23,559 bases of DNA from Acidobacteriota bacterium (GTDB taxonomy: Bacteria; Acidobacteriota; Blastocatellia; Pyrinomonadales; Pyrinomonadaceae). The translations under genes and the position numbers were made by a program. The notes under the pieces were generated by a model, which saw nothing but the letters and a program-made list of their open reading frames with translations, was not told the origin of the DNA and did not search any database. Below, piece by piece: positions 8,743 through 14,100 of the stretch (positions within the stretch are counted from its first letter, which is position 1; each line of letters starts with the position of its first letter). The DNA is taken from positions 1 through 23,559 of the forward strand of contig CAUJFK010000224.1 in the NCBI GenBank assembly GCA_963169175.1. The letters are read 5' to 3'.

Positions 8743-9606
8743 TTACCTGATCATCTGATCGATCGAAATGACCAGAATGCCTTCCGCTCCCGCCGCTTTT
8801 AGCCCTTCGACGATCTTCCAATGATCGTCGATACCGATCACCGAATGGACCGAACTCCATCCGCTTTCGGCGAGCGGCATTACCGTTGGGCTTTTTATTC
8901 CGGGAAGTAGTTTTTCGATCTCGGTGAGCCTGTCGTTTGGAGCATTGAGCAAAATATATTTGTTCTCACGCGCAGCATTTACCGCCCGGATGCGAACGCT
9001 GAGAGAATCGAGAACAGACTTCACAGCAGAGCTGACATTGTTTCGGCTTATCAGAACGGCTTCCGACTCCAGAACGGTTTCGACCTCTTTTAGGCCGTTC
9101 GTAAAAAGCGTATTGCCGGAGCTCACGAGATCACAGATCGCATCAGCCAATCCGATACTCGGGGCGATCTCGGCAGATCCGCTGATCGTGTGGATATCGG
9201 CATCGACATTGTTTTCATTCAGGAATTTTCTAAGCATCTGCGGATAACTTGTGGCGATACGCTTACCTGAAAGTTGGGTGGCGGCCTCATATTCCTGCCC
9301 GCGCGGTAAGGCTATCGACAATCGACATTTCCCAAAACCGAGCCGGTCGATCGTCGCTACATTCGCGTTGCCTTCGATGAGGGTGTTCTCGCCCACGATC
9401 CCGCAATCGACAACGCCGTCTTCGACATGCTGTGGTATGTCGTCGTCACGAAGGAAAAGGATCTCGAGCGGAAAGTTGTATGCGCGCGATCTCAATTTCC
9501 CGTGCCCGTTATCGAAACCGATATCGCATTTTTTGAGCAATTGGATCGAGCTGTCGCTTAACCGGCCGGATTTCTGGATAGCAATTTTTAAATTTCTTTG
9601 AGGCAT
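8743..9606 (-). CDS. hisG: ATP phosphoribosyltransferase, long form
   Basis: HisG catalyses the first committed step, joining ATP and PRPP, and is normally feedback-inhibited by histidine. The chosen ATG at 9606 gives MPQRNLKIAIQKSGRL, the family N terminus, and 287 residues. Core motifs are AIQKSGRL, DCGIVGEN and an ISGSAEIAPSIGLAD PRPP loop region. The last about 75 residues (SPTVMPLAESGWSSVHSVI onward) form the regulatory domain of the long, HisZ-independent form. The start codon directly follows the U-run of the attenuator terminator and has no SD. An in-frame TTG at 9642 inside the terminator stem would add 12 residues of no family similarity and is rejected. Confidence 0.96.
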   Translation of the reverse strand: MPQRNLKIAIQKSGRLSDSSIQLLKKCDIGFDNGHGKLRSRAYNFPLEILFLRDDDIPQHVEDGVVDCGIVGENTLIEGNANVATIDRLGFGKCRLSIALPRGQEYEAATQLSGKRIATSYPQMLRKFLNENNVDADIHTISGSAEIAPSIGLADAICDLVSSGNTLFTNGLKEVETVLESEAVLISRNNVSSAVKSVLDSLSVRIRAVNAARENKYILLNAPNDRLTEIEKLLPGIKSPTVMPLAESGWSSVHSVIGIDDHWKIVEGLKAAGAEGILVISIDQMIR

Positions 9607-9654
9607 AAAAAAATAGACGGATACTTGAAAACTCGTTTTCAAGTTCGCGTCTAT
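9607..9654 (-). terminator. Intrinsic terminator of the his attenuator, abutting hisG
   Basis: Reading the minus strand, ATAGACG (9654-9648) pairs with CGTCTAT (9619-9613). After a small internal loop, ACTTGAAAA (9644-9636) pairs with TTTTCAAGT (9631-9623) around the loop CGAG. Both stems are perfect, 7 and 9 bp. Seven consecutive T residues (9613-9607) follow, the first of them paired. This is a textbook Rho-independent terminator, placed between the His-rich leader peptide and hisG with its U-run touching the hisG ATG. Without an antiterminator it should stop transcription before the operon. Confidence 0.93.
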
Positions 9655-9694
9655 GTCGATCTAATGAATTTTTAGATTCTTAAAAAGTCAGATC
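9636..9694 (-). promoter_or_regulatory. Competing antiterminator and sequestering hairpin of the his leader
   Basis: Two alternatives are visible on the minus-strand RNA. In the first, UUUUUAAG (9686-9679) pairs over 8 bp, one of them G-U, with CUUGAAAA (9643-9636), the 5' arm of the terminator; this prevents the terminator. In the second, GAUCUGA (9694-9688) pairs with UUAGAUC (9664-9658), enclosing a second stem UUUUUA/UAAAAA (9686-9681 with 9674-9669). This hides the antiterminator strand and leaves the terminator free. The leader stop codon (9690-9688) lies inside the second structure. A ribosome at the stop would therefore cover 9686-9679, whereas one stalled at the His codons would leave it free. 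The pairings were made by eye, without energy calculation. Confidence 0.7.
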
Positions 9695-9759
9695 AGCCAC
9701 GCGCGATGGGTGTGATGCGCGTGATGATGGTGATGCAGGATGGTACGAGTCTCGTTCAT
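9688..9759 (-). CDS. hisL: his operon leader peptide, 23 residues with eight histidines
   Basis: An ATG at 9759 opens a 23-codon frame ending in TGA at 9690-9688. Residues 9-13 are five consecutive His, followed by Ala, two His, Thr and a last His at 18, then RAWLI. Eight His in 23 residues just upstream of a terminator and hisG is the pattern of the enteric hisL attenuator peptide, although the sequence is otherwise unlike it. Translation is expected to sense charged tRNA-His. No good SD precedes the ATG. A seven-codon frame (ATG at 9779, product MAKIPHR) ends in TGA overlapping this ATG as ATGA, which could give coupled initiation. The transcript start is unknown and I see no convincing promoter between rnk and the leader, so read-through from the rnk group is possible. 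Confidence 0.92.
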   Translation of the reverse strand: MNETRTILHHHHHAHHTHRAWLI

Positions 9760-9839
9760 CTGTGAGGTATTTTTGCCATACAATTTGATGAATTGCAAAT
9801 CGAGAACGAAGAAAAGCTGGCCAATTCGGGAATTAGAAA

Positions 9840-10262
9840 CTATAAATTAAGATCACCCGCAGATTCGGGCTGGTAGAGTATCTCCATTATTTCCAGCCTT
9901 CGCGAGCGCGACGGGGCCTCGAATTCAACAGTATCACCAAGCCTGTAACCGAGCAATGCAGTAGCCAATGGCGCAAGGATCGAGATCTTTCCGTCGTCGA
10001 AATTCGCCTCGGTCGGAAAAACGATTGTGTAAACAGTTTCTTCGCCCGTATCCATATCTTTCAGTCTTACTTTTGACCGCATTGTAACGATATCCGGCGG
10101 CATATCGGCCGATGCGACCACTTCCGCAAACTCAAGTTCATCTTCAAGTTTGTCAACGTATAAAAGATCCGCCCTGTCTCCGCGGTCGCGAACTAATTCG
10201 ATCAAATTCTTGAGGCGTTCACGGTCGATTTTTGTGACGTAGATCGTTCCTTGCTGAATCAT
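9840..10262 (-). CDS. rnk: Rnk-like GreA/GreB C-terminal domain protein
   Basis: The 140-residue product starts at an ATG with a clear SD (AAGGAG). The N-terminal half is a short helical hairpin (RERLKNLIELVRDRGDRADLLYVDKLEDELEFAEVV). The C-terminal half, about 60-135, is the FKBP-like beta domain shared with GreA/GreB, with MRSKVRLKDMDTGEETVYTIVFP, ISILAPLATALLGYRLGD and a final EFEAP strand. The short coiled coil, much shorter than in GreA, and the length point to Rnk. In E. coli Rnk affects nucleoside diphosphate kinase levels and binds RNA polymerase near the secondary channel. It is the last gene of the minus-strand stress group that begins at 12151 and lies directly before the his leader. 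Confidence 0.9.
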   Translation of the reverse strand: MIQQGTIYVTKIDRERLKNLIELVRDRGDRADLLYVDKLEDELEFAEVVASADMPPDIVTMRSKVRLKDMDTGEETVYTIVFPTEANFDDGKISILAPLATALLGYRLGDTVEFEAPSRSRRLEIMEILYQPESAGDLNL

Positions 10263-10298
10263 AATTTATTACTCCTTCAGTCGCTTGTCTATCCAGAA

Positions 10299-10318
10299 GC
10301 GGCCCCATGCGGGGCCGC
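10299..10318. terminator. GC-rich perfect hairpin upstream of rnk
   Basis: GCGGCCCC and GGGGCCGC pair over 8 bp around the tetranucleotide ATGC. It sits between the small membrane-protein gene and rnk on their transcript. No U-run follows on either strand, so it is more likely a processing, pausing or stabilising stem that separates rnk expression from the upstream genes than a strong terminator. Confidence 0.55.
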
Positions 10319-10357
10319 GGTGTTGAGAATGAAATCATCTCGCGGAATTTGCTTTAC

Positions 10358-10492
10358 TTATCGATCGGCATTTTCGGCCGTCGCTCGCTGCTCATTCGAA
10401 TGGGCTTTTCGTGAATGGATCTCCATCCACACGATCGCCCCAAATGCTAGGGCCGTGAGCGCCACGATGACGATAATTGTACTTATATCCAT
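10358..10492 (-). CDS. 44-residue single-span membrane protein
   Basis: A short frame from ATG 10492 to TAA 10358-10360, with an upstream GAGGAG SD. Residues 4-22 (STIIVIVALTALAFGAIVW) form one hydrophobic span. A polar, charged tail follows (MEIHSRKAHSNEQRATAEN). It fits between the eRF1-like gene and rnk without overlap and shares their strand. I do not recognise a family. Its small size and position suggest an accessory membrane peptide of the same stress group. The SD, the well-formed span and the fit between neighbours support a real gene. Confidence 0.75.
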   Translation of the reverse strand: MDISTIIVIVALTALAFGAIVWMEIHSRKAHSNEQRATAENADR

Positions 10493-10541
10493 AACTACTC
10501 TTTCTCCTCAAAGTACTGATCCCGTGACGGGTTATTCAAAT

Positions 10542-11669
10542 TCAGTATCTCAGGAAGGCGCCGACGCCGCCGACGTCGCCCAGAAGCATTGGATCCTCGA
10601 TAAAGGTAATGGTAGACCCGGTCGAGAGTGCTTCAGCAACGAGTTTGTCGGCGACGGCGGCGGAGGAGCGCGGTTCGGTCAGGTGCTCGGCAAGTGTGTT
10701 TGGCACAGCGGTGACCGAAGGTATCCGGCTCAGAGAGGTTTGGTCAACGCTGATCTGTTTCAGCGAAGCACTGAGTATCAATTCCTCAACTTTTCCGTTT
10801 GAAAGTGCATCCAAAGTATCGCGTAAACCAACGGCCGCGGACCCGCCTTCCTGATATCTGTCGAACAGGTCCCTCACCTTTTCCGCATCAGTCTGAATAT
10901 TATTGTCGCGGAGCGATTCCATTGTTGCTTTAAGAATTTCGTGCTCTGGCGTTCGGATGTCGAGCCGCAGTATGTCGATGACCCGATCATTGAGGTATCG
11001 CGGGATATGCTGGCGAAACTCCGGTATGAAAAAATCGTCACCCGCAAGCACGACATGCTGCGCATTTTCTTCCTTAACGATCCGCTCAAGCATTGCAGCA
11101 ACTTCCTTTATGTATTGCGAACGGTAATTGTCCAACCGCTGCTGATATCGCAATTGCGGCCTCTCGGCAGCCAAGGTCCGGCTGGTCTTGAGATTGTAAT
11201 ATTCAACCGCGCTTTCGGTCCTTCCAAGATCGAACACAAAAAGCCGGGCGGTCTGGCTGTCCGCGAGAAGTGCCACATATCGCGGAAACTGATCGACTAT
11301 GCGAGCAAGCGGATAAAGATGCGGCCGGTCCGAAACGTGTAAAGAATGCTTTTCTATGGGCGCGTCAAGCTGAATCGCTTCGAAATAGTTATTGGCACCG
11401 GCACAGGCAAAAATCGCGAGGCCATTTGCCGACGGCTCCAGTTTATCGCGCAGATAAATGTTTATGCGACCCGCATCGCGTTCAAAACTTTCCCTTTCTG
11501 GTGAACTGTCCGCAAAGGCTTTAGCCCGGCTGCTGAATTCTTTCCGGACAAAACTGTCAAAATTATCACGGCCGTGCTGGTCGGCCTGAGTATTCAGATA
11601 AAGGCTGATGAACGGAAAATCGTTCGACGTAAATTCGGCCAATTTCCCGAGTTTTCGATCGAGTGACAT
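10542..11669 (-). CDS. Bacterial eRF1/Vms1-like protein (baeRF family)
   Basis: The 375-residue product starts at an ATG with a strong SD (AGGAGG). The N-terminal part, about 1-130, is an alpha/beta region (FPFISLYLNT). The middle, about 130-250, is a second alpha/beta domain with YVALLADSQTARLFVFDLG and AQHVVLAGDD. The C-terminal part, about 260-375, has the ERF1 domain 3 pattern: GGSAAVGLRDTLDALSNG, then VEELILSAS, and a final TITFIEDPMLLGDVGGVGAFLRY. This architecture is the bacterial release-factor-like family that includes mycobacterial Rv2629. Such proteins are thought to act on ribosomes or peptidyl-tRNA under stress, but activity here is inferred. It lies in a minus-strand group with two small membrane proteins upstream and Rnk downstream. 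Confidence 0.85.
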   Translation of the reverse strand: MSLDRKLGKLAEFTSNDFPFISLYLNTQADQHGRDNFDSFVRKEFSSRAKAFADSSPERESFERDAGRINIYLRDKLEPSANGLAIFACAGANNYFEAIQLDAPIEKHSLHVSDRPHLYPLARIVDQFPRYVALLADSQTARLFVFDLGRTESAVEYYNLKTSRTLAAERPQLRYQQRLDNYRSQYIKEVAAMLERIVKEENAQHVVLAGDDFFIPEFRQHIPRYLNDRVIDILRLDIRTPEHEILKATMESLRDNNIQTDAEKVRDLFDRYQEGGSAAVGLRDTLDALSNGKVEELILSASLKQISVDQTSLSRIPSVTAVPNTLAEHLTEPRSSAAVADKLVAEALSTGSTITFIEDPMLLGDVGGVGAFLRY

Positions 11670-11738
11670 TCTTATTACTCCTCCTGAAATAGTTTTCGGC
11701 TGCCAAATACGTAGAAGCTAACCAGCTTCGGAAACAGG

Positions 11739-11930
11739 TTAAAGCTTCGGCACAAAGAGCCTGTTAAGGACCAGCGGAAGTACTGCAATAAAACCTAACG
11801 CAACGAGTGTCCAGACGACGAAAGCAAAGATCGGAAGCATTGCTTCGTTCATCAAGCCGGTGCCGAAGAGAACACCAGATCCGGTCAAAACAATAAGCCA
11901 GGCTAACGCATAGATCTTAGCTGCTTTCAT
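11739..11930 (-). CDS. Small two-span membrane protein, copy 2 of a tandem pair
   Basis: The start is placed at ATG 11930 because AAAGGAGGA lies directly upstream at normal spacing; the earlier ATG at 11945 contains this SD region itself. The 63-residue product has two hydrophobic spans, about 5-24 and 30-55, separated by a short turn (TGLMNEAML) and a basic tail (NRLFVPKL). It resembles the preceding gene product: both begin K-[IV]-x-Y/F..AW, have a Gly turn, AML, and a second span. No family or function is recognised. The pair belongs to the group controlled by the promoter element at 12185-12254. Confidence 0.8.
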   Translation of the reverse strand: MKAAKIYALAWLIVLTGSGVLFGTGLMNEAMLPIFAFVVWTLVALGFIAVLPLVLNRLFVPKL

Positions 11931-11941
11931 AATTCCTCCTT

Positions 11942-12151
11942 TCATCCATGAACGTCGTTTGGTTCAAATACCTTTGGCATCTTGTCAGGCGTATCACGAA
12001 GAGTTGCCCAGAGGGCCAGGCCATAAACAAGAGCTACTACTATTAGACTCAAAATAACCAGCATAGCCGCGCTGAAGGTGCCGCTAACATACAATGCGGC
12101 GGCGGCCACACCGACGAGGATCCATGCCGAAATGTAAAATACTTTGATCAT
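11942..12151 (-). CDS. Small two-span membrane protein, copy 1 of a tandem pair
   Basis: ATG 12151 follows a GGTGGAG SD. The 69-residue product has hydrophobic spans at about 5-24 and 29-50, then a polar tail (RDTPDKMPKVFEPNDVHG). It is the first gene of the minus-strand stress group, which continues with its paralogue, the eRF1-like protein, a 44-residue membrane peptide and Rnk. The -10-like TATAAG and the tandem palindrome module A lie about 35 and 70-105 bases upstream of this start. Function is unknown; the membrane location is clear from hydrophobicity. Confidence 0.8.
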   Translation of the reverse strand: MIKVFYISAWILVGVAAAALYVSGTFSAAMLVILSLIVVALVYGLALWATLRDTPDKMPKVFEPNDVHG

Positions 12152-12184
12152 TATTCTCCACCTCAAATATCGAACGTGTCGTTA

Positions 12185-12254
12185 CTTATACCCTAACCGA
12201 CACAACGTCTGTTTTTAAGGGTATTAACACGCACCGTCAACGGGTGTTTACACC
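12185..12254 (-). promoter_or_regulatory. Promoter of the eRF1/Rnk group with tandem palindrome module A
   Basis: Two 12-bp imperfect palindromes, GGTATTAACACG (12220-12231) and GGTGTTTACACC (12243-12254), match GGTGTTAACACC at 10 and 11 of 12 positions and start 23 bp apart. On the minus strand a -10-like TATAAG (12190-12185) begins 47 bp from the module centre (12237). No good -35 is present, as expected for an activator-dependent promoter. The predicted transcript leads into the gene starting at 12151. The 301-bp gap between the divergent genes holds only this promoter and its plus-strand twin. Confidence 0.7.
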
Positions 12255-12312
12255 TACCGGATCGAAAACCACGCCTGCTCGACGATCAGCGACACAGTCT
12301 CAATGGCGGACG

Positions 12313-12377
12313 GGTATTAACACGTGTCGCTTTCAGGTGTTTACTCCCTGTTTTCCGCTTGCTCGAATTGCTAGAAT
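12313..12377 (+). promoter_or_regulatory. Promoter of the universal stress protein gene with tandem palindrome module B
   Basis: GGTATTAACACG (12313-12324) and GGTGTTTACTCC (12336-12347), again 23 bp apart, repeat the layout of module A 93 bp away. A -10-like TAGAAT at 12372-12377, preceded by TGC as an extended -10, begins 42 bp from the module centre. The -35 region is poor. The transcript would start near 12384 and lead to the ATG at 12453. Confidence 0.72.
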
Positions 12378-12452
12378 TGAAACCAATGGGGTGTTGAGCG
12401 GTCATCCTGGCTTATCAGCCCGGCTAATTACTTACAACGTGAGGTGAAAACG

Positions 12453-13406
12453 ATGAAGATCTTGATCGGCTACGATGGTTCGGAAAGTTCTGATGCGGCA
12501 ATTGATGATTTGAAACGGGCCGGGCTTCCGCGCGATTCCGAGGCCAAAGTCATTGCGGTGGGCGACCTCTTGATGAGCAGCCCGTCGCCCGCCGAGATGG
12601 TGAACGCGGCACTCGCTTCACCAAGGGCCGCTGCATCGCTGCAACAGGCCCAATCACACGCAACTCGTGTCATCACACAGAACGGTGAGTTTGCCAAGAC
12701 CGCGGCGGACGATCTTCGGATGCAGTTCCCCGAGTGGAAAGTCGGCTTTGAAGTTGTGACCGGCACGCCGGCATGGGTACTGATAGAAGCGGCAAAGCGT
12801 TGGAAGGCCGACCTGGCTGTGGTCGGGTCGCAAGACCGCTCGACACTAGGCCGCCTGTTTCTAGGGAGCGTGTCGAAAAGCGTTGCAACCGACGCGACTT
12901 GCTCGGTTCGTGTGGCACGCAGCACAGCCAATAGAAAACCTGGCGGGCCGCGTATCATTATCGGGGTTGACGGTTCCCCGGCGGCGGAGCAGGCAATATA
13001 TTCCGTCGGTCAGCGTGTTTGGGGCGAGGGGACCGAGGTGAAGCTGGTCGCCGTCGACGAGGGGCCTGTGGCCCCGGCGAGGGTTTCAACATTTCTTCCG
13101 CAGGCGGCGGAAATGCTTCGTGGATATGTTCAACAGAAAGAATCGCGAGTTCGCTCCATGCTCGATTGGGCTACAGAAGAGTTAGGGAATATAGGCCTGC
13201 AAACATCGGTTTTCACGGGCAAAGGCGAACCCAGCAGGATATTGATCGAAGAAGCTCACAAATGGAATGCCGACAGTATTTTCGTGGGCACCCGCGATTT
13301 TGACAGTGCATTTGAAAGGTTCAGGCTCGGAAGCGTGTCAACAGCTGTCGTTTCAAAGGCGGATTGCTCGGTCGAGATCGTTCGTCCGCCGCACACGCAA
13401 GCATAA
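12453..13406 (+). CDS. Tandem-domain universal stress protein
   Basis: The start at ATG 12453 has the SD GAGGTG six bases upstream; the in-frame GTG at 12444 overlaps that SD and is rejected. The 317 residues contain two UspA domains. Domain 1, about 1-152, opens with MKILIGYDGSESS and closes with VVGSQDRSTLGRLFLGSVS. Domain 2, about 158-312, opens with PRIIIGVDGSPAA and closes with FVGTRDFDSAFERFRLGSVS. Both keep the phosphate-binding end GSVS of ATP-type Usps, but the usual second Gly of the GxxG part is Asp in both, so nucleotide binding may be altered. Usps act in the cytoplasm in stress, hypoxia and dormancy. Promoter module B lies upstream. Confidence 0.95.
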   Translation: MKILIGYDGSESSDAAIDDLKRAGLPRDSEAKVIAVGDLLMSSPSPAEMVNAALASPRAAASLQQAQSHATRVITQNGEFAKTAADDLRMQFPEWKVGFEVVTGTPAWVLIEAAKRWKADLAVVGSQDRSTLGRLFLGSVSKSVATDATCSVRVARSTANRKPGGPRIIIGVDGSPAAEQAIYSVGQRVWGEGTEVKLVAVDEGPVAPARVSTFLPQAAEMLRGYVQQKESRVRSMLDWATEELGNIGLQTSVFTGKGEPSRILIEEAHKWNADSIFVGTRDFDSAFERFRLGSVSTAVVSKADCSVEIVRPPHTQA

Positions 13407-13414
13407 AATTCGCG

Positions 13415-13464
13415 GGCCCCTCGGAAGGCTATTTCCTGGAAGAGGATAGCGAACCAGAGGGGCC
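13415..13464. terminator. Hairpin after the universal stress protein gene
   Basis: GGCCCCTC (13415-13422) pairs with GAGGGGCC (13457-13464) over 8 bp. A shorter inner stem (CTAT/ATAG) extends it. It lies between the stress protein stop and the small gene at 13498. No U-run follows, so it may attenuate, process or protect rather than stop transcription. Confidence 0.5.
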
Positions 13465-13497
13465 GGAATTAGATCACTAGAAAAGGAGTTGAGAACA

Positions 13498-13665
13498 ATG
13501 CCGGATTTTGTTTCAAGAAAGCGTCTCAAGAAAAAAGTACTTGATCGTTGGGAGAACGAAGGCGGAAAGTCATCCGCTGATCAACCGCGAGTTGCTTCGG
13601 CCGCACCGCCGCCGAAGCGAAAGCGAAAGAATATGCGTGAGACTTCACCCGACAGGCCCGCGTGA
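13498..13665 (+). CDS. 55-residue basic protein of unknown function
   Basis: A short frame from ATG 13498 to TGA 13663-13665 with a strong SD (AAAAGGAG). The product is highly charged: SRKRLKKKVLDRW at the start, a linker ending in AAPPPKRKRK, then NMRETSPDRPA. It has no membrane span and no cysteine. Basic clusters at both ends of a short disordered chain suggest contact with nucleic acid or the ribosome, but that is inference. It lies downstream of the universal stress protein gene on the same strand, 91 bp after its stop, and may share module B through read-through. Confidence 0.72.
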   Translation: MPDFVSRKRLKKKVLDRWENEGGKSSADQPRVASAAPPPKRKRKNMRETSPDRPA

Positions 13666-13736
13666 TCCCGAATGATCACGCGGAAGGTATCCTTCTGATA
13701 CAGATGGGTACACTGAGGCACCGGCAGATGAAGCGA

Positions 13737-14087
13737 TCACTCATTCCTTTCGAGGAATTGCTTCAACACCAGTGCCTCATTATGTTCTTGGTCGCGGGCA
13801 CCATAAACGAGAGTGACCATTCCTTTCGCGGCCTTTTCCTTTAGCATATCTACAAGGTCTTCGTGATGCCGGATCTCGGTCTCGTACCGCCCGCGGAATC
13901 TCTCCCATTTCTCCGGATCGTGCGCGAACCATTTTCGCAACTCGGTGCTCGGCGCGATCTCTTTCAACCAGAGGTCCACATCGGCCTTTTCTTTCGTCAG
14001 CCCTCGCGGCCAAAGCCTGTCCACCAATATCCGGCTCCCGTCCTCAGTTGCGGGCTCATCGTAAACCCTCTTGATCTTGATATTCAT
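13737..14087 (-). CDS. DUF488 family protein (YeaO-like)
   Basis: ATG 14087 gives 116 residues, the usual size; upstream in-frame codons do not match the family. Conserved blocks are IKRVYDEPATEDGSRILVDRLWPRGL, LWLKEIAPSTELRKWFAHDPEKW, and near the C terminus TLVYGARDQEHNEALVLKQFL. These identify DUF488/COG3189. The biochemical role of the family is not established. The gene follows the oxidoreductase by 13 bp, so it is the last gene of the minus-strand group that starts at 17448. Its 3' end converges on the small basic protein gene. Confidence 0.92.
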   Translation of the reverse strand: MNIKIKRVYDEPATEDGSRILVDRLWPRGLTKEKADVDLWLKEIAPSTELRKWFAHDPEKWERFRGRYETEIRHHEDLVDMLKEKAAKGMVTLVYGARDQEHNEALVLKQFLERNE

Positions 14088-14100
14088 ACAACACCTGGAC

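Noticed and set aside
9607..9642. TTG start of hisG at 9642
   Set aside because: It lies inside the terminator stem and adds 12 residues unlike HisG; the ATG at 9606 fits the family start.
10299..10318. Rho-independent terminator before rnk
   Set aside because: The stem is strong but no U-run follows on either strand, so it is listed only as a terminator-like hairpin.
12220..12254. Reading TTAACA/TTTACA in module A as a -35/-10 pair
   Set aside because: TTTACA is a poor -10, and the same layout recurs at modules B and C, each with a better -10 further downstream. A regulator site explains it better.
12470..12958. 162-codon frame antisense to the universal stress protein
   Set aside because: It lies wholly inside a conserved gene and shows no motif or SD.
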